From the NCBI GenBank assembly GCA_934045075.1, contig OW203722.1, positions 23,853,379 to 23,917,378 of the forward strand: a DNA stretch of 64,000 nucleotides, in the 5' to 3' direction. The DNA is from Yponomeuta sedellus. Lineage: Eukaryota > Arthropoda > Insecta > Lepidoptera > Yponomeutidae. The translations under genes and the position numbers were made by a program. The notes beneath the pieces were generated by a model, which had not been told where the DNA came from, ran no database searches, and saw only the letters and a program-made list of their open reading frames with translations. Below are positions 9,478 to 21,766 of the stretch, piece by piece. How positions within the stretch are numbered: position 1 is the stretch's first letter; the number at the start of each line of letters is the position of its first letter.

Positions 9478-12400
9478 ATGAATCCAAATGGGACTTCTGA
9501 CAATATCACTCTGAATTCGTGTCAATATACGCCAGTTTACTTGATACAAAACAACAGCATCACCCAGGTAAAATTTTTTGTTTACACCTCCCCTGTTTCT
9601 CGTAAATAACCGTGTATTTACATTATTAATTGACTTACTTAACTGTTTGTTTCAGACCCGCTCGTACGTGTTAGCACCGCCGAAAAAAGAAGAACAAAAA
9701 CCAGTGACAAACAACCTAAAATTGTTTTACGAAAATAGCGGTAACATCGAAAATGGGATACTTCTGAACAACGTACAATACGTTTCCAACGCTCCTGTGC
9801 CTACACAAGTACAAGACCTTCCCGGAAACAATTTGAAGCTAGCAAGTTTCCTTGTGCCCAAGAAAGATGCGAATAAACAGCAGTACATTGCAACAATAAG
9901 TAACAAAATCCTTAAGCCCACCATAAGTTCCAGTAACACAAATGTGTTGCCCAACATCAACATCATCACGCCCAAAGTCAATGGAGCGAGAAGCAAAGCC
10001 AACAATCCACCTCGGACTCTGCTGAAGCCGAGAATATTGCCAAAGATCTCACCAAAAGAAAAGTAAGTATTGTGATTAAATAAAAATTTACTTAGCCTTT
10101 CATACTTTCGTAACATTGAATGAAAACATGGTGAGGAAACCTGAGTGTTTGAAACTTCAGTTCTTGAAACATTAAGTAAGCCCATACACTCGCACTGAAC
10201 AAAGCCCTATGCCCTGTTTTGGGACATATATAAGATAATATATATGTACATAAAAAACCTTCCATATAAACACAAACTAAAATAATGTTCATATTAGTAT
10301 TATATAATACAACATTATTTGTTGCTTATAGACCCAATGTGCCAGGTGTAGGCCTCATCCAATTCCCTCCACCTTTCCCAGTCTTGAGCCTTTGCTATCT
10401 ATTGTGACCTGTTGTTAGTTTTAAGTCATCAGACTGTCTTGTAAGCTCATTCTATCAAGTAATTGGTCGATAAGTTGAAGGGTTAAACTCCTGTCTCTGC
10501 GCTGCACTTTCTTTGTCATTCTTTATACTCATGATTTCTACTTACCACTGTAATTTATATGATGAAGATTTTCTTATAGATATAACTATGGATACTTGAT
10601 AAATATATTGGTTATACTCAGAGTGGTAGCAATCGGCAAACTATTCTCTTTGTCTACTAGAAATGTAAATGTATGGTGAGTGTAGGTAATTATGTTTTTA
10701 ATTGTTACAGAACCCCCGAACCTACCAAGCACACATCAGTTCAGTTGCTCAAGCTTGGCGGGACGTACCATAGGTAATATAATAATTTCCCTATAGTTAA
10801 AGTCTGATTAAAATAAATAAGACTGAAAATGATTCCAGTATAATGAGCCAGAACTGTGTCTGAACTCGCTAACTGTGATGGGAAACATTGCGAGGCAACC
10901 TAAGTGTCTGAGGTGTTTAATGACGTCAGCGCTTGAAATTGCCAATCTGCGGTGGGCATTGGTAATTAAGCCCATACTCTCCCTCTGAAAGAAGGTCAGT
11001 GCCCAGCAGTAGGATGTTGATAGTCTGCAAAAAAAAATGAGCCATAAGCCATCTTGTACAACAATATTGTTACATTATTATCATGTAATATTTAAAAACC
11101 TATTTAGAGGCTAAAAATTCCACCCATGCCGGGATTCGAACCTCTGGCTATCCGTGCCAGCGCTCTTTCCAACTGAGCTAATGGGCGACTCACCGGCATC
11201 AGTGAAATTTCGAACCTCTTTACAATATTCTCTGTATTACGTAATATTTGCTTAAAAAGACTTAAGCCTTACATCTAAGGTGTGTGTAATATGTATCAAT
11301 AATTCCACAATGACTAATTTATTTACTATGTGTACACTGCAAATAAATTGTAGTCAATGAACTTCCAGATGTACACTATATATAGATGTATGTTATATAT
11401 TTTTTTTTCACTTCATATCAAGTGAAGTTTTAAGCCTATATGAAAAATGAAAATTTGACAGTTAATAATTTGCAGAATTTCAAACCATTGTGTATTGAAA
11501 GTGACTTCATTTTTCTATGCTGACGGAAAATTGTTTTCAGGTTTTGTAGAATTTTATTTATGCATAGTATGTTCTGCTCTTCATATGCCAAATAAAATAA
11601 TGTTGCAATTCCAGCCTCAACCAGCTGAGCTCAGAGCAGATGCGGCTGGTCACCAAAGCCTTGGAAGGTATCAGTGGTGACCCAGAGAAGGCGGCGCTGA
11701 AACCCACTTACGATGCAGACTCCAACACTAGGATCATGTACAAGTAAGCACAATTGCCAGTTTATCAAATGACACAACATAAAAAAATTGTATGGTAAAC
11801 ACAAAAACTCAACAGGTAATGTGTTGGTAAGCGCAAATCTCGAGAGCAGATGAAGCGATTTCGCTAATTCTTTTTTTAGAATATTCCTTGAAGTACGAGA
11901 ATGGTTCTTACGGAGAGAAAAAAAAATTTAAGAATCGACTGATAGGCGGTACGAAGTTCGCTGGGTCAGCTAGTAAATCATAAAAACAGCTTGGGAATGC
12001 AGTTTTTTATGTTGCTTATAAACATCCCACTGCAGGGCACAGGCCTTTTCTCAGAGAGAGAGTTGCACATTAAAAATCATAAAGAAATGTATACCAATAC
12101 CACCGAGACTAAGACAAGGTATTCTGTATCTTAGAATTCTGTTTTTAAGAATTTTCGGCTATTTACTTTTTTTTTTGCAACAAAGAATTTCACTTAGTAC
12201 ACATTATTTTTTATCACTTGGGTAAAAACCCATTTTTTTACTAATTTTTAAGCAAGCATTTAATTATTTTCATTAAGTTTCTTGGAATGTCAAACTATAT
12301 TATTTAAACAACAGAAATGGAACATTAAATATTTTCTAACATTATCAATTCTTGGTTTTCTATTCTCAACAGGATTGTTTCCCCAAAGGACTTGAAAGTG

Positions 12401-15400
12401 ATTAGCAAGAAGAAAATCGTTCTGAAGACGAGCCCGCCCAAGAAAGAGGAATCAGGCAAAGTGCCAGAGCCTGAAAAAAGGGAAACCTCTTCTTCTGAGG
12501 AGGAACACACGTTGGAAACTATGGTATGATTCAGTTTTATATTAGTTTCTGCTCCGCATGGGTATCTGTAGCGGACGAAGCGACGGTAGCGGACCGGTAG
12601 AACGCCAGCTTCGCAGTTGCGAGGTCGCCTGTTCTAATCAAGTCCGGCGTTAACTTAAGTTATGTCAATTATGTGTGCGCTGTGTTGTGTCGGCCTAGAG
12701 AATAGCACCAACCCAAACTCTTCCCGCGGGTATCGTAAAAGGCGACTAAGGGACACAAACCGGGGGGTGGGCAGCAGCGCCCCCTGCAATACAACTCCAC
12801 CAAACTGCGATGCCCAACCCGCATGCCCAGCGTGTGGATTATGGACATTGGCCCTCAATGATGGCACAACCTTGCGCTATGGCGCTCATTAGGGGAGGGC
12901 TATGTCCAGCAGTAGACTAATATAGCCTGAAGAAGATGTCAATTATTGACGTTTATTTGACTCAAATGTTATCTCTAATATACAATTGAGATATAAAGAT
13001 ATAAAGCAGAGCAACCTCCGGAAGCACTATAATCTTATGTAGAAGATTCTTAGCTTCCCGAGCTAGAATATTTTGTGGATTTTTATGAAATAAAGTTTAA
13101 ATTTTAATTATATGTATTTGCGAAGTAGCAATACCACTCGCCAATGGTCAAGGAAAAACATAGTGATGAACCCCTAGGTTCCGAAGTGTTAACATACCTC
13201 AGGGTTTGCTACGTACAATGGCCTAACTATAGTGCGGAAATCTTAGGTCTAACTATTTGTAGCGAACAGATACGCCTTCCCCTTCGTTCCCACCTCACGT
13301 CTGTATACCACAGGGGTAGATAGAGTTCAGGCCTGAGATTTTTTCATTTCATTTCATTTATTCAATGCAGTCAAGAACAATTAAAAAAGTTCAGTAACTT
13401 AACTAATTGAACATGGACCCTGTAAGGGTATGTAAATACCCTAAAAAAAAAAACTTAAAGTAGATGTTAATGCAGTGCCCCTTGCAGTACAATTCCACCA
13501 AACTGCGATCACCAACCCGCATGCCCAGAGTGGGGATTATGGGCACTACCCCCCAATGATGGCACAACGTTGCGCTATGGCGCTCATTAGGGGAGGGCTA
13601 TGTCCAGCAGTGGACTAATATGGCCAGAAGATGTTAATCTACTTTAGTATTTGTTTTTGTGTATATATAGGTATATACAGGGTGTCCGGTGGCAGAATTA
13701 GGATTTGAAATTCGAATATTTTTTTAACTATTGAGAGTAGATTAGTGCAAAGCATTACATTCGATTGAGCGTTAGTGCGGATTAATTAGTCACAATGTCG
13801 GAGTGGACGAACGATCAGCGTGCGTATGCTATTGAAGGGTTCTTCAAAGCCAATGAATCCTGCGTAGTTGCTCGTCGAAGATTTTGTTTGCGGTACAATA
13901 TTCGACGTTTGAGTGAAGGACCTTGTGAAAATTTATTTCGCACATGAGAGCGGGGTTTCGCGAAACATCTTCGGCAGCAAGAAATCCGCAGCCGGGCCCG
14001 AGCCGCTCGTCAAGAACTGATGAGAACATTGCCCTTGTCGCAGTTTGCCACGGAATTCACGTCCGTCTGTGCGCAAGAGGGCGGCTGCGCTAGGACTACC
14101 GAAATCAACTGTTCATGAAATATTGAAGATTGATCTTAAATTCCATCCCTTCAAGATTCAAATTGTGCAAGCTCTCAAACTCAACGATTATCCAATACGC
14201 AAAAACTTTTGTGAAACAATGTTACAGAGATTTCGTACTGTAAACACGATATTTTTTAGTGATGAAGCCCATTTTCATCTAAACGGGGCCGTCAATAAGA
14301 AAAATTGTCGATATTGGGCAGCCAAAGGAAACAATCCACGATGGAAACATCAGCAGCAGCTTCATAGCCCTAGGGTTACAGTTTGATGTGCATTATCAGC
14401 AACAGGAATAGTTGGTCCCTATTTTTTTGAAAATTCTCCAGGACAAAGTGTTACGGTGGATGGCGCATCATACAGACGCATGATCACTGCCTATTTTATT
14501 CCACATCTGCAAGCACATCATGTCTTTACTTCACACACATGGTTTCAGCAAGATGGTGCTACTCCTCATACTGCTAGAGCCACCATGGCACTATTGCGTG
14601 ATTTTATCCCGAACAAATTGATCAGCTGCTTCGGAGACATCCCGTGGCCCCCAAGATCACCAGATCTGACTCGCCTTGACTTTTTTTCTGTGAGGTTACC
14701 TCAATATCAAAGTGTACGAAACAAATCCTGCCACTATTTCTGAATTGAAAGAAAATATTGTACGCGAAGTAAACGCCATTCCACTAGCTGTTCTCCAGCG
14801 CGTCGCGCGTAACACAGTTGAAAGGTTTCAGGAGTGTGTAAGACGTGATGGTCAACATTTGGATGATTTAAGTTTTAAAAAGTGCAATCCGCATTTATCC
14901 TTTGCTTATAACTTCTTTTATTATATGAATATTCGTAGCAGTATTTTTTTTATTTCAATTTAAAATCCTAATTCTGCCACCGGACACCCTGTATTTCCGC
15001 ACTTAGCGGAAACTCCGCACTGACTGTCATAGGTTGTAAAATTATTTCATTGAAACTTTTTTTCAACAACTTTTTCTAATTGGTCCAGGTAAAAGTGACG
15101 CGGAGCGGCCGGGCCGTGAAACTGCCGCGGCACATCCAGGAGACGCAAGAGGATCCCCCGCCGAAGACGAAGAGGAAAAGCGCCAGCTTCACCTGCTTCA
15201 CTTGCTGCATGGTGTGTTCTTCTTGTTCGATATTCTTCATAGGTTTGCGGGAGCGGTGGTGGTGGGTAGACCAGTTCGATTCCCTGAATGATTCGGGCTT
15301 CGTTTTGTAATCTGAGGTAATAGATAACATTAAATTTGTGATTATACTATTTTCATTTTTAATGCACTAACCCGTGCTAAGGACAAATTTAAAAACCTAT

Positions 15401-18400
15401 TTAGAGGCTAAAAATTTCACCCATGCCGGGATTCGAACCCGAAACCTCTGGCTATCCGTGCCAGCGCTCTACCAATTGAGCCTTAGCCTCTAAATAGGTT
15501 ATTAAATTTGTGATTTTGTAGTACTTAGCCATGGACTTATTTGACTAATTAGACTATATTCTTTTTAATGCACTAACCCGTGCTAAGGACAATTTTAAAA
15601 ACCTATTTAGAGGCTGTTATTCAGCCGAAATACAGAGAGAATTGTAAAGAGGTTCGACATTTCACTGATGCCGGTGAGTCGCCCATTGGCTTAATTCGTA
15701 GAGCGCTGGCACGGTTAGCCAGAGGCCGCGGGTTCGAGTCCCGGCATGGGTGAAATTTTTAGCCTCTAAATAGGTTTTTAATATTATTAGACTATTATTC
15801 AAATTTCATTTACTTTTGAACGTCGATGAAACGAAGGTGATCTTAAGCGAAGAGGATCGTGGCAAGTGGCAGTCCCTAGTCTCTGCCTACCCTTCTGGGA
15901 TACAGGCGTGAGGTTATGTATGTATGTATAAATGTATGTTAAAGGATGATGGGCGTTTTGGTCCTTATGTCCAATCAAGATGAGTCATATGTCGTTGGAT
16001 AGCTCTTTTCAAGTGAAAAAATAAATTCTATGAAGACGAATCCGTATGAATTGTCCATTTTGAAATATGCTCGTCGGAAAGTACCATTTTTTGCTCTAAA
16101 TAGAAATTAGAAAAATTTATATCTCTGGTTTAACTCAACCGATGCTCATGATTTTTACGAAAATCACATCTATGCATACTCTGTCATAAATCATTAGAGC
16201 GAGACAGCGACATTGCGCTCTCTCTCCCACTCACGGTCACGGGTAACGCTGGAATTCGGTTTTGACCCCTCTCGCGCTCCGGGACACGGCGCGGGGGCAG
16301 GTATGTTAGGGTGAGGAACGCTTGGCCGCTTGCGCAGGTAGTCAGTCGTTTGCTGATATTGTGTTAAGTGCTACGTTATTACGCTCCTCATTGTTCACAT
16401 CGACTTTGACCTTGGCATCATTTTGGACTCTGTTACCCGTTTTATTTGTTGACCGTGGCTTTATATTGGACTTGGGTGCTTAACGATTGGATTGTTTCGT
16501 TGCAATGGAACGTTACCGTAACTGTGTAATGTGCCGAAGAGGGCTATACCGAGGCAGATATCAAGTACGCGTTCTGTCGGAAGCCTTGACAAGAACACAC
16601 GTGGAGCTAGTAACATTTATACGAGAAAACGCTGCTCTGGAGGTTTGTACCTATTGCACTTTTTTTTTCCACTCGATCCTCACTGAACCTTCGATATAAA
16701 AGGAAACCAATTGAAATCATGTGCAACTGCATCCCAGATCTATTCTAGTAGTAAATGAGGTAACGAAGACGTAAATGTGAAAACCGATTGATAAGTGATT
16801 CTGGTCGCTTAAAGAACATTCAAGTGATTCCTTTTTCACTTTTACGTCTTCCACGATGTATTTACCACCAAAACAAGGCCTACACAAAACCACAACCAAT
16901 TACTGTGGTTGCGGTTTTGTGTGGTTGTGTGTATGCCTTGTTTTCGTACACACAACTACAGAAAACCGCAACCAGATCTCTGAGAAATCTGTGAATCTGT
17001 GGCATATATTTGACGATTCGCACACCTTCTGACAGAAAAACAAATCCCTCCCACAAATGACCCCCAATGCGTTATTTTGTTAGGTATTTTTCGGAAACCA
17101 AAGTTGTTTTTCTTTTCCTTATATTTTCATATATCATTTTCAGGTCGTGTTTGACAACACCCGAAGAGTATGTTACCGATGCTGGCAAAGAGCCGAAAAT
17201 GCGACTAGAGGTCATGCAAACCCTCAACCCGAGCCGGAGCCGCAAGAACAAGCAGAACCGCAAGAACAACTACAACCGCAATTAGAAGAAATGCTTCATA
17301 TTCCTGAATATATGAGAGCACCTAATACCGCGACGCATTGTATCTTTCATGGCTGCGCTAATGAAACCCGCCATCGAATTCCAAATGTTGTTAAAATCCA
17401 CGTATTTTCTCAACATAAATTGTATATCCCCGACAGTGCCAGAGTATGTCACGATCACCTTAATGGGAATGATTGGGATGATTTGCCCCAACATTGCAAC
17501 ATTTCCCATGACTTTACGGCTGCCCACTTCAGGGATGTTTGTGACCTAATGCGAAATGCCTTAAACTCACCCAGATTACGTTTTAGCGACCGAGGCATGA
17601 ATGAAGAAGAAATGCACTTTTGGACTGGACGTACTAATGATGAATTTAATGCCATCTTAGAGCAAAATCCATTATTAAGAAATAGAAGTGCAGATCCCAG
17701 AACCACTTTGGGCATTTTACTAACGAAACTACGCACAGGAGAACCCAACGCGAGACTTGCGACGTTGTTTAACATGTCTCGGAGAAAACTCGAACGCCAG
17801 TTGGCCATCGCACGAGAGTGTCTTAGCACTGACTACGTTGTGCGACACTTGGGAGTGGATCACATGAATAGAGAAGATATATTGGAGAGAAACTTGAGGA
17901 TTCCAAAAGCACTGTATGGAAATGAAGACAACAATAAAGCCATTATTATTTGCGATGGTACGTATATTTATATATACAAGAGATCAAACTTTTTGTTTCA
18001 GAGGCAATCCTACAGTTTACACAAGTTCCAAAACTTGTTGAAACCATTTTTAATCGTAACCACTGACGGATACATTATAGATGTTAAAGGACCATACGCT
18101 GCAACAAAAACTGATGCGCAGATAATGAGCGACTTAATGACTGACGAGGAAAATCCCCTTCATATATTGCTTCAGCCGAATGACGTATTTATTTTGGACC
18201 GCGGGTTCAGGGATAGTCTGCAGCATATAGAAGCATGTGGCTACGAATTTCACGTCCCCCCGACGAAGAACCGGGAAAAGTCGCAGCTCACGACTTCTCA
18301 AGCAAATGATTCCCGGCTGGTGACAATGTGCCGATGGGTAGTGGAAGTGGTTAACGGGCGTTTCAAAAGAGATTTCAAGCTGTTGCGCCAAAAATATTTT

Positions 18401-21400
18401 AATAACACAATGCCTAATATGTTCGGGGATTTTATGATTGCAGCAGCAATTACAAATCACTTCCACAGGCCTATTGTCGATAGCCAACACGCAGAAGCTT
18501 TTTTACAAAAAATTGTTGAAAGAAGGCAAACCTCAAACGTGTTATATGATTATGTAGAAGCAAAAAGATTAAACAACAGAAGAGCCAATTTCCAGAGATT
18601 GGAAGCAAATGACATTCAAAACTTTCCACGATTGAGGGAACAGGACGTGATTTTGCTGTCATTGGGGACATATCAGTTAAAACTGGCAAAATCATATTGC
18701 AGCGAGCACCTCAACAACGGCTTATATCTTATAGAAACTTATAGAGAAGCTGCTTTGGAGGATATCCATGAATATGGGATCCACGAAGATGCGTGGCTGT
18801 TGCGTGCACGCATACAGTCCCGACATGTACGATCAAAACAATATTTTTGCTATTTATTATTAGACAGAAATAGTAGAAACATATTACAACATTATTGCAC
18901 ATGTTTGACAGGACGCCGCACGATAGGTTCCTGTGCGCATATTATATCTATTGTGTGGTATTTAGGATATGCTAGACATGAAGGCTTTACTGAACCAGCA
19001 CTATTTTTAAATAACATTATCATGGATGAAACACATTAAACGATAAAACTTACTCTGAACTTGTTTTATTTACTTCGATAATAAACAAACAATGATAATA
19101 TAATAATCAATGCTGATCATTTGTAATTAAAATCGATATACAATGTCGAAAAAATATCAAAAAGAATTAAAACAACAGAAAAAAAATTAAATAAAAAAAA
19201 ACTTTTAACGTATGATTACTCAAATTGGACAGAAAATCGGGACTAGCGCTTCAATTATTCTTATTCTACAAAAAAATACCTTTCCAACGACGTATTACTC
19301 ATTCCGATTGGTGCCAGGACCAGGTTCCATACATTTGTGCCCATCATCCTTTCAATTAAAACCCTATTTAGAGGCTAATGCACGGGTTAGTGCATTAAAA
19401 AAAATATAAATTTCATTTATCTAATAACTGTAGCATCACTTCTTTGCTTACCAAGTCGGGTGCTCTCAACGTCCACGGACCATGGACCAAATAAACCTTC
19501 CAAATGGGGATGTGACTTTGAACTTTTACAATAGGAGGTCACTAATAGTTCCATTGACGCGCCATTGGGAGTTGTTCGCGTTAGCGACTGGATATAGTGT
19601 CAAAAAACAGCAGTGACTGTTACATTGTCGTTTAATTAACTATGTGACATGCGCCCCCGTACACTTCACAGACCTCACTTTACCGCCTAACTTAACTAAG
19701 AGACAGACATTTACATCCACAGGAGTTTCCGAGCCTGTACCGCCTACACCGACACTACGACAACCGTCCGGGCCACATTCCGGCCGATGTGCACAGCAAC
19801 CTGTTCCATTGCCTGCTCACCATGACGCAGCACGCCGTTGACGGCGACAAAGCGGCGGTGTTCATCAAACAACTGGAGCAGTTGGTGGAGAGCTTGCGCG
19901 CTCTACTTCCCTGTCTGCTGAAGAAGATTGACGGCGAGGGGCGCGAGTCGTGTTGCGTGAACGACGATATTGGGAGGTACTATTGAGTTTTTTTTGTTAT
20001 TTAATTACCTGCCTATGACGAGCGGCCTGAATTGAAAGTTACCGCGAACCACCCTGAGAAGTGGAAATCTGTGGTTGTGGCCTTATGCTCCCCTAAGGGA
20101 TAAAGGAGCGAAGACGATGAAGAAATCGTTGTGAATGCGATCGGGTGTGGATGACCGAGGGCAGAATGCAAGCGAAGAATCAAGCAGTGGAAGAGTACGG
20201 GCTAATTAAATGATGGCGACATTGTGTGCCGAATGCTAGGATAGCAATATTTTGCATGCGACTTTGAGTGATTTCTGAACATACAAGGTATGTATATAGA
20301 ACATACCTACTCTGGACTACTATGTATTGTGCCTGCAAATATTCGCAGCGCGCCCTGCGTAGGTACGTTAGACAAAATTGCACTTAGCCCTGAACATTGA
20401 GTTCCTGCATACATATTTAGAGTAATTAAAATAAACCTAGATATGCCAATGCGTGTGGGCGCTCTACCCGACGTAACCATTGGCATCTTGCATGACTCTG
20501 TGAATTTTTCTTTTCGTGCCACTCATCTTCAAACGCCTTTATTAGTGCGAGTGCCATGAAGAAAAAAATCATTGTAGTACTTTTTCCGTACCTTATTTTT
20601 TTTGCTCTTACAGATTGCTCGGCATGAACCCCGGCGTTTACCACCTCAACGTGGAAGCTCTCACCTGCAAGAAAGATCCAGAGGGTTACTGCAAACACAA
20701 CCCCAAACCTGTACCCAACCAGTTCACCGCGGACATCAAGCCATCGCAGCTGTGGCTCTCAAAACACCAAGAGGAAACAGCAAACTGCGAGAAGGATGGA
20801 GAAGACTGCGCCAGAATAAACTCCGTCGACAAATGGGCTAAGAAACGAGTTTGGAAGCATAAGATAGACAAAATTGAAAGCAAAAAAGTGAATAAAAAGG
20901 TGAAACTGAACAGCGACTCTGGAGAGTGCCTGATAGAGCTGGGAAGCGAAGCCTGCGACGCTGTGACTGTCAGCTTACCCGAGTCTACAGACAACCAAGA
21001 AGATGAAAACTTTAAAGAAAGTCTCAGTCTACCATCCCTGACTGATAGTCCAATAAAAACTATAGATTCTAAAAAACCAAAAGGCTCACACAAACAGTTC
21101 TACAGTACGCATTTCGATATTCGATCCTCGCCTATAAAATCTTCGTCGGCAGTGTTCAGCAAATTTCAGATTGTTCCAGAGAAAATACCCTTGAAATTCG
21201 AAGCACATCTCTTAAGACCTCTTACGTTTGAGCAAAACAATCATACTGAAGAGGCTTCAGTGCATAATAGTTCTGATAACTCATTAGATTTAAACGGCAT
21301 CTTCAAAGAGCTGAGTCCAAACACGGATGAGACAAGTATAGTGAGTCAGGAAATAAGAGATAATGTTTCCTGCAAAGAGACTGATGTTCTAAACAGTATA

Positions 21401-21739
21401 ACTTTCCACAACCCCAAAGAATGGACGCTGAGTGAATCTGGCGTGACGCAAGAACCAAATAGCCTCATCGTACCTACAATGATGCATGTGAAAGATGTTG
21501 ATACTATCAATAGTACTTATGATAATACAGTAAACTACAATGATAATGCAACAAGTAACAATGTTAATTCTGTTAGTAATAGTGACAATATGATGGACGA
21601 TAGCAGGCTGTCCCCTACACAAGGAGTGTCAGTACTTAATTTCTTGGAAACCCTAGGCAATGAGCTAGCATGCCCAGAATCCGAATTGAGAAACAACTCT
21701 ATGGATTTCCCATTGGATTTATTCTCTTTCCATGCATAA
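9478..21739 (+). CDS. ZNF839-like C2H2 zinc-finger protein, eight coding exons
   Basis: Eight exons join with consistent phases: 9478-9567, 9656-10062, 10711-10773, 11615-11743, 12373-12523, 15089-15211, 19723-19976, 20614-21739 (780 codons plus stop). Around residue 284 is a basic TRSGR...KLPRH patch. It is followed by one zinc finger made across the sixth and seventh exons, with Cys316, Cys319, His332 and His339 (C-x2-C-x12-H-x6-H). Next comes a conserved-looking block (HIPADVHSNLFHCLLTMTQH, helical, to about residue 405), then GRLLGMNPGVYHL and a long low-complexity acidic/Ser-rich tail. The order RSGR patch, single finger, helical block resembles vertebrate ZNF839; function is not established. 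Polyadenylation signal AATAAA at 21761. Introns host a SINE, a mariner and a complete DNA transposon, all apparently spliced out. Exon structure is firm, the name less so. Confidence 0.8.
10063..10710. other. Intron 2 of the ZNF839-like gene
   Basis: Positions 10100-10210 hold a fragment of repeat D (AACATGGTGAGGAAACCTGAG, CCCATACACTCGCACTGA). The remainder is AT-rich with nothing recognised. Confidence 0.4.
10850..11250. repeat. Repeat D (+) followed by SINE A (-), in intron 3 of the ZNF839-like gene
   Basis: Positions 10850-11025 match repeat D (GGGAAACATTGCGAGGCAACC, ending CCAGCAGTAGGATGTTGATAG). Positions 11092-11250 are a minus-strand SINE A copy with a short deletion in its T-arm region. 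The rest of the intron to 11614 is AT-rich. Confidence 0.65.
11744..12372. other. Intron 4 of the ZNF839-like gene
   Basis: Contains a short repeat D end (12005-12060, CATCCCACTGCAGGGCACAGG) and an AT-rich rest. No ORF or RNA gene seen. Confidence 0.4.
12551..12938 (+). repeat. SINE-like repeat C, longest copy
   Basis: About 390 bp. The 5' part (12580-12645) has degenerate tRNA-like boxes. The body contains CGCGGGTATCGTAAAAGGCG, and the 3' end reads CATTAGGGGAGGGCTATGTC then TAGCCTGAAGAAGAT. Partial copies lie at 13475-13628, 44565-44640, 50485-50662 and, reversed, 56770-56854. The 3' ends carry GAA- or GAC-type triplet tails, typical of LINE-mobilised SINEs. Confidence 0.75.
13130..13628. 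repeat. Repeat D and repeat C fragments before the mariner
   Basis: Positions 13130-13250 resemble repeat D. Positions 13270-13325 resemble the repeat G end. Positions 13475-13628 are the 3' half of repeat C (ACCAAACTGCGATCACCAAC to TAATATGGCC). Confidence 0.5.
13678..14991 (+). mobile_element. Tc1/mariner-superfamily element, decayed
   Basis: Matching terminal inverted repeats of about 29 bp start CAGGGTGTCCGGTGGCAGAA at 13678 and end in their complement at 14991. Both ends are flanked by TA, the superfamily's target duplication. The transposase starts at 13795 (MSEWTNDQRAYAIEGFFKAN) with a helix-turn-helix region. The catalytic blocks FFSDEAHF, WFQQDGATPHTA and PPRSPDL are recognisable, but frameshifts and stops split the frame into at least four pieces (13795-, 14045-14386, 14456-14743, 14712-14963). 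It lies in intron 5 of the ZNF839-like gene and is not autonomous. Confidence 0.93.
13795..14963 (+). pseudogene. Mariner transposase pseudogene
   Basis: Remains of an about 350-residue DDE/DDD transposase. The second Asp (QDGA) and the Asp of SPDL are 37 residues apart, as in many mariner-like enzymes. The reading frame changes near 13940, 14385 and 14690, and residues are missing between the HTH and the catalytic core. It cannot encode an active enzyme as it stands. Confidence 0.88.
15348..15785. repeat. Head-to-head pair of SINE A copies
   Basis: A minus-strand copy (15348-15486) and a minus-strand tail fragment (15560-15615) are followed by a plus-strand copy (15630-15785), each with the tRNA-like core (GGCTTAATTCGTAGAGCGCT and GGTTCGAGTCCCGG in the plus copy). 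The paired copies can form a long hairpin. The same arrangement recurs at 56138-56455. Confidence 0.8.
15835..15915 (+). repeat. LINE 3' coding remnant (repeat G)
   Basis: Reads GAGGATCGTGGCAAGTGGCA then CTTCTGGGATACAGGCGTGA, the same end as 58154-58363. Confidence 0.65.
15941..19352 (+). mobile_element. Complete DDE DNA transposon with intact two-exon transposase
   Basis: Both ends carry the inverted repeat AAAGGATGATGGGC (15941-15954 and its complement 19339-19352). Similarity continues more weakly inward for about 100 bp (for example GTCGTTGGA on the left and TCCAACGAC on the right). Between them lies one transposase gene with no stop or frameshift. The flanks show no clear target duplication, so the exact ends are uncertain by a few bases. 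The element sits in intron 6 of the ZNF839-like gene in the same orientation. By catalytic layout it belongs with PIF/Harbinger- or IS4-like eukaryotic transposons (ISL2EU/IS4EU type), but the subfamily is not settled from sequence alone. Confidence 0.82.
16505..19039 (+). CDS. DDE transposase with zinc-binding N-terminus and SWIM-type C-terminus
   Basis: Two exons, 16505-16642 and 17144-19039, join in phase 0 (ENAALE to VVFDNT) with a good donor and acceptor, giving 677 residues. Exon 1 supplies Cys7/Cys10 and exon 2 Cys56/Cys59 (CVMC and CYRC), a probable treble-clef zinc site that exists only after splicing. A THAP-like C2CH pattern follows (Cys112, Cys117, Cys148, His151). The DDE core is Asp317 (ICDGTYIY), Asp398 (ILDRGFRD) and Glu447 (RWVVEVVNGRF). 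Residues 631-645 form CxC...CxH (YCTC...SCAH), a SWIM zinc finger. The combination is unusual. ATG 16505 is preferred; there is no earlier ATG in frame. The N-terminal linker is rich in Gln, Glu and Pro. It likely catalyses cut-and-paste transposition in the nucleus. Confidence 0.85.
19353..19722. other. Rest of intron 6 of the ZNF839-like gene
   Basis: Immediately right of the transposon is a rearranged SINE A end (CCTATTTAGAGGCTAATGCA then GGGTTAGTGCATTAAAA, 19360-19406). The remainder up to the acceptor at 19722 shows nothing recognisable. Confidence 0.45.
19977..20613. other. Intron 7 of the ZNF839-like gene
   Basis: No gene. Positions 20320-20530 hold a diverged repeat D (ATTCGCAGCGCG to CCTGAACATTGAG region). 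Confidence 0.35.
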
Positions 21740-21766
21740 GAGTAATATTTTATTGATCAAAATAAA

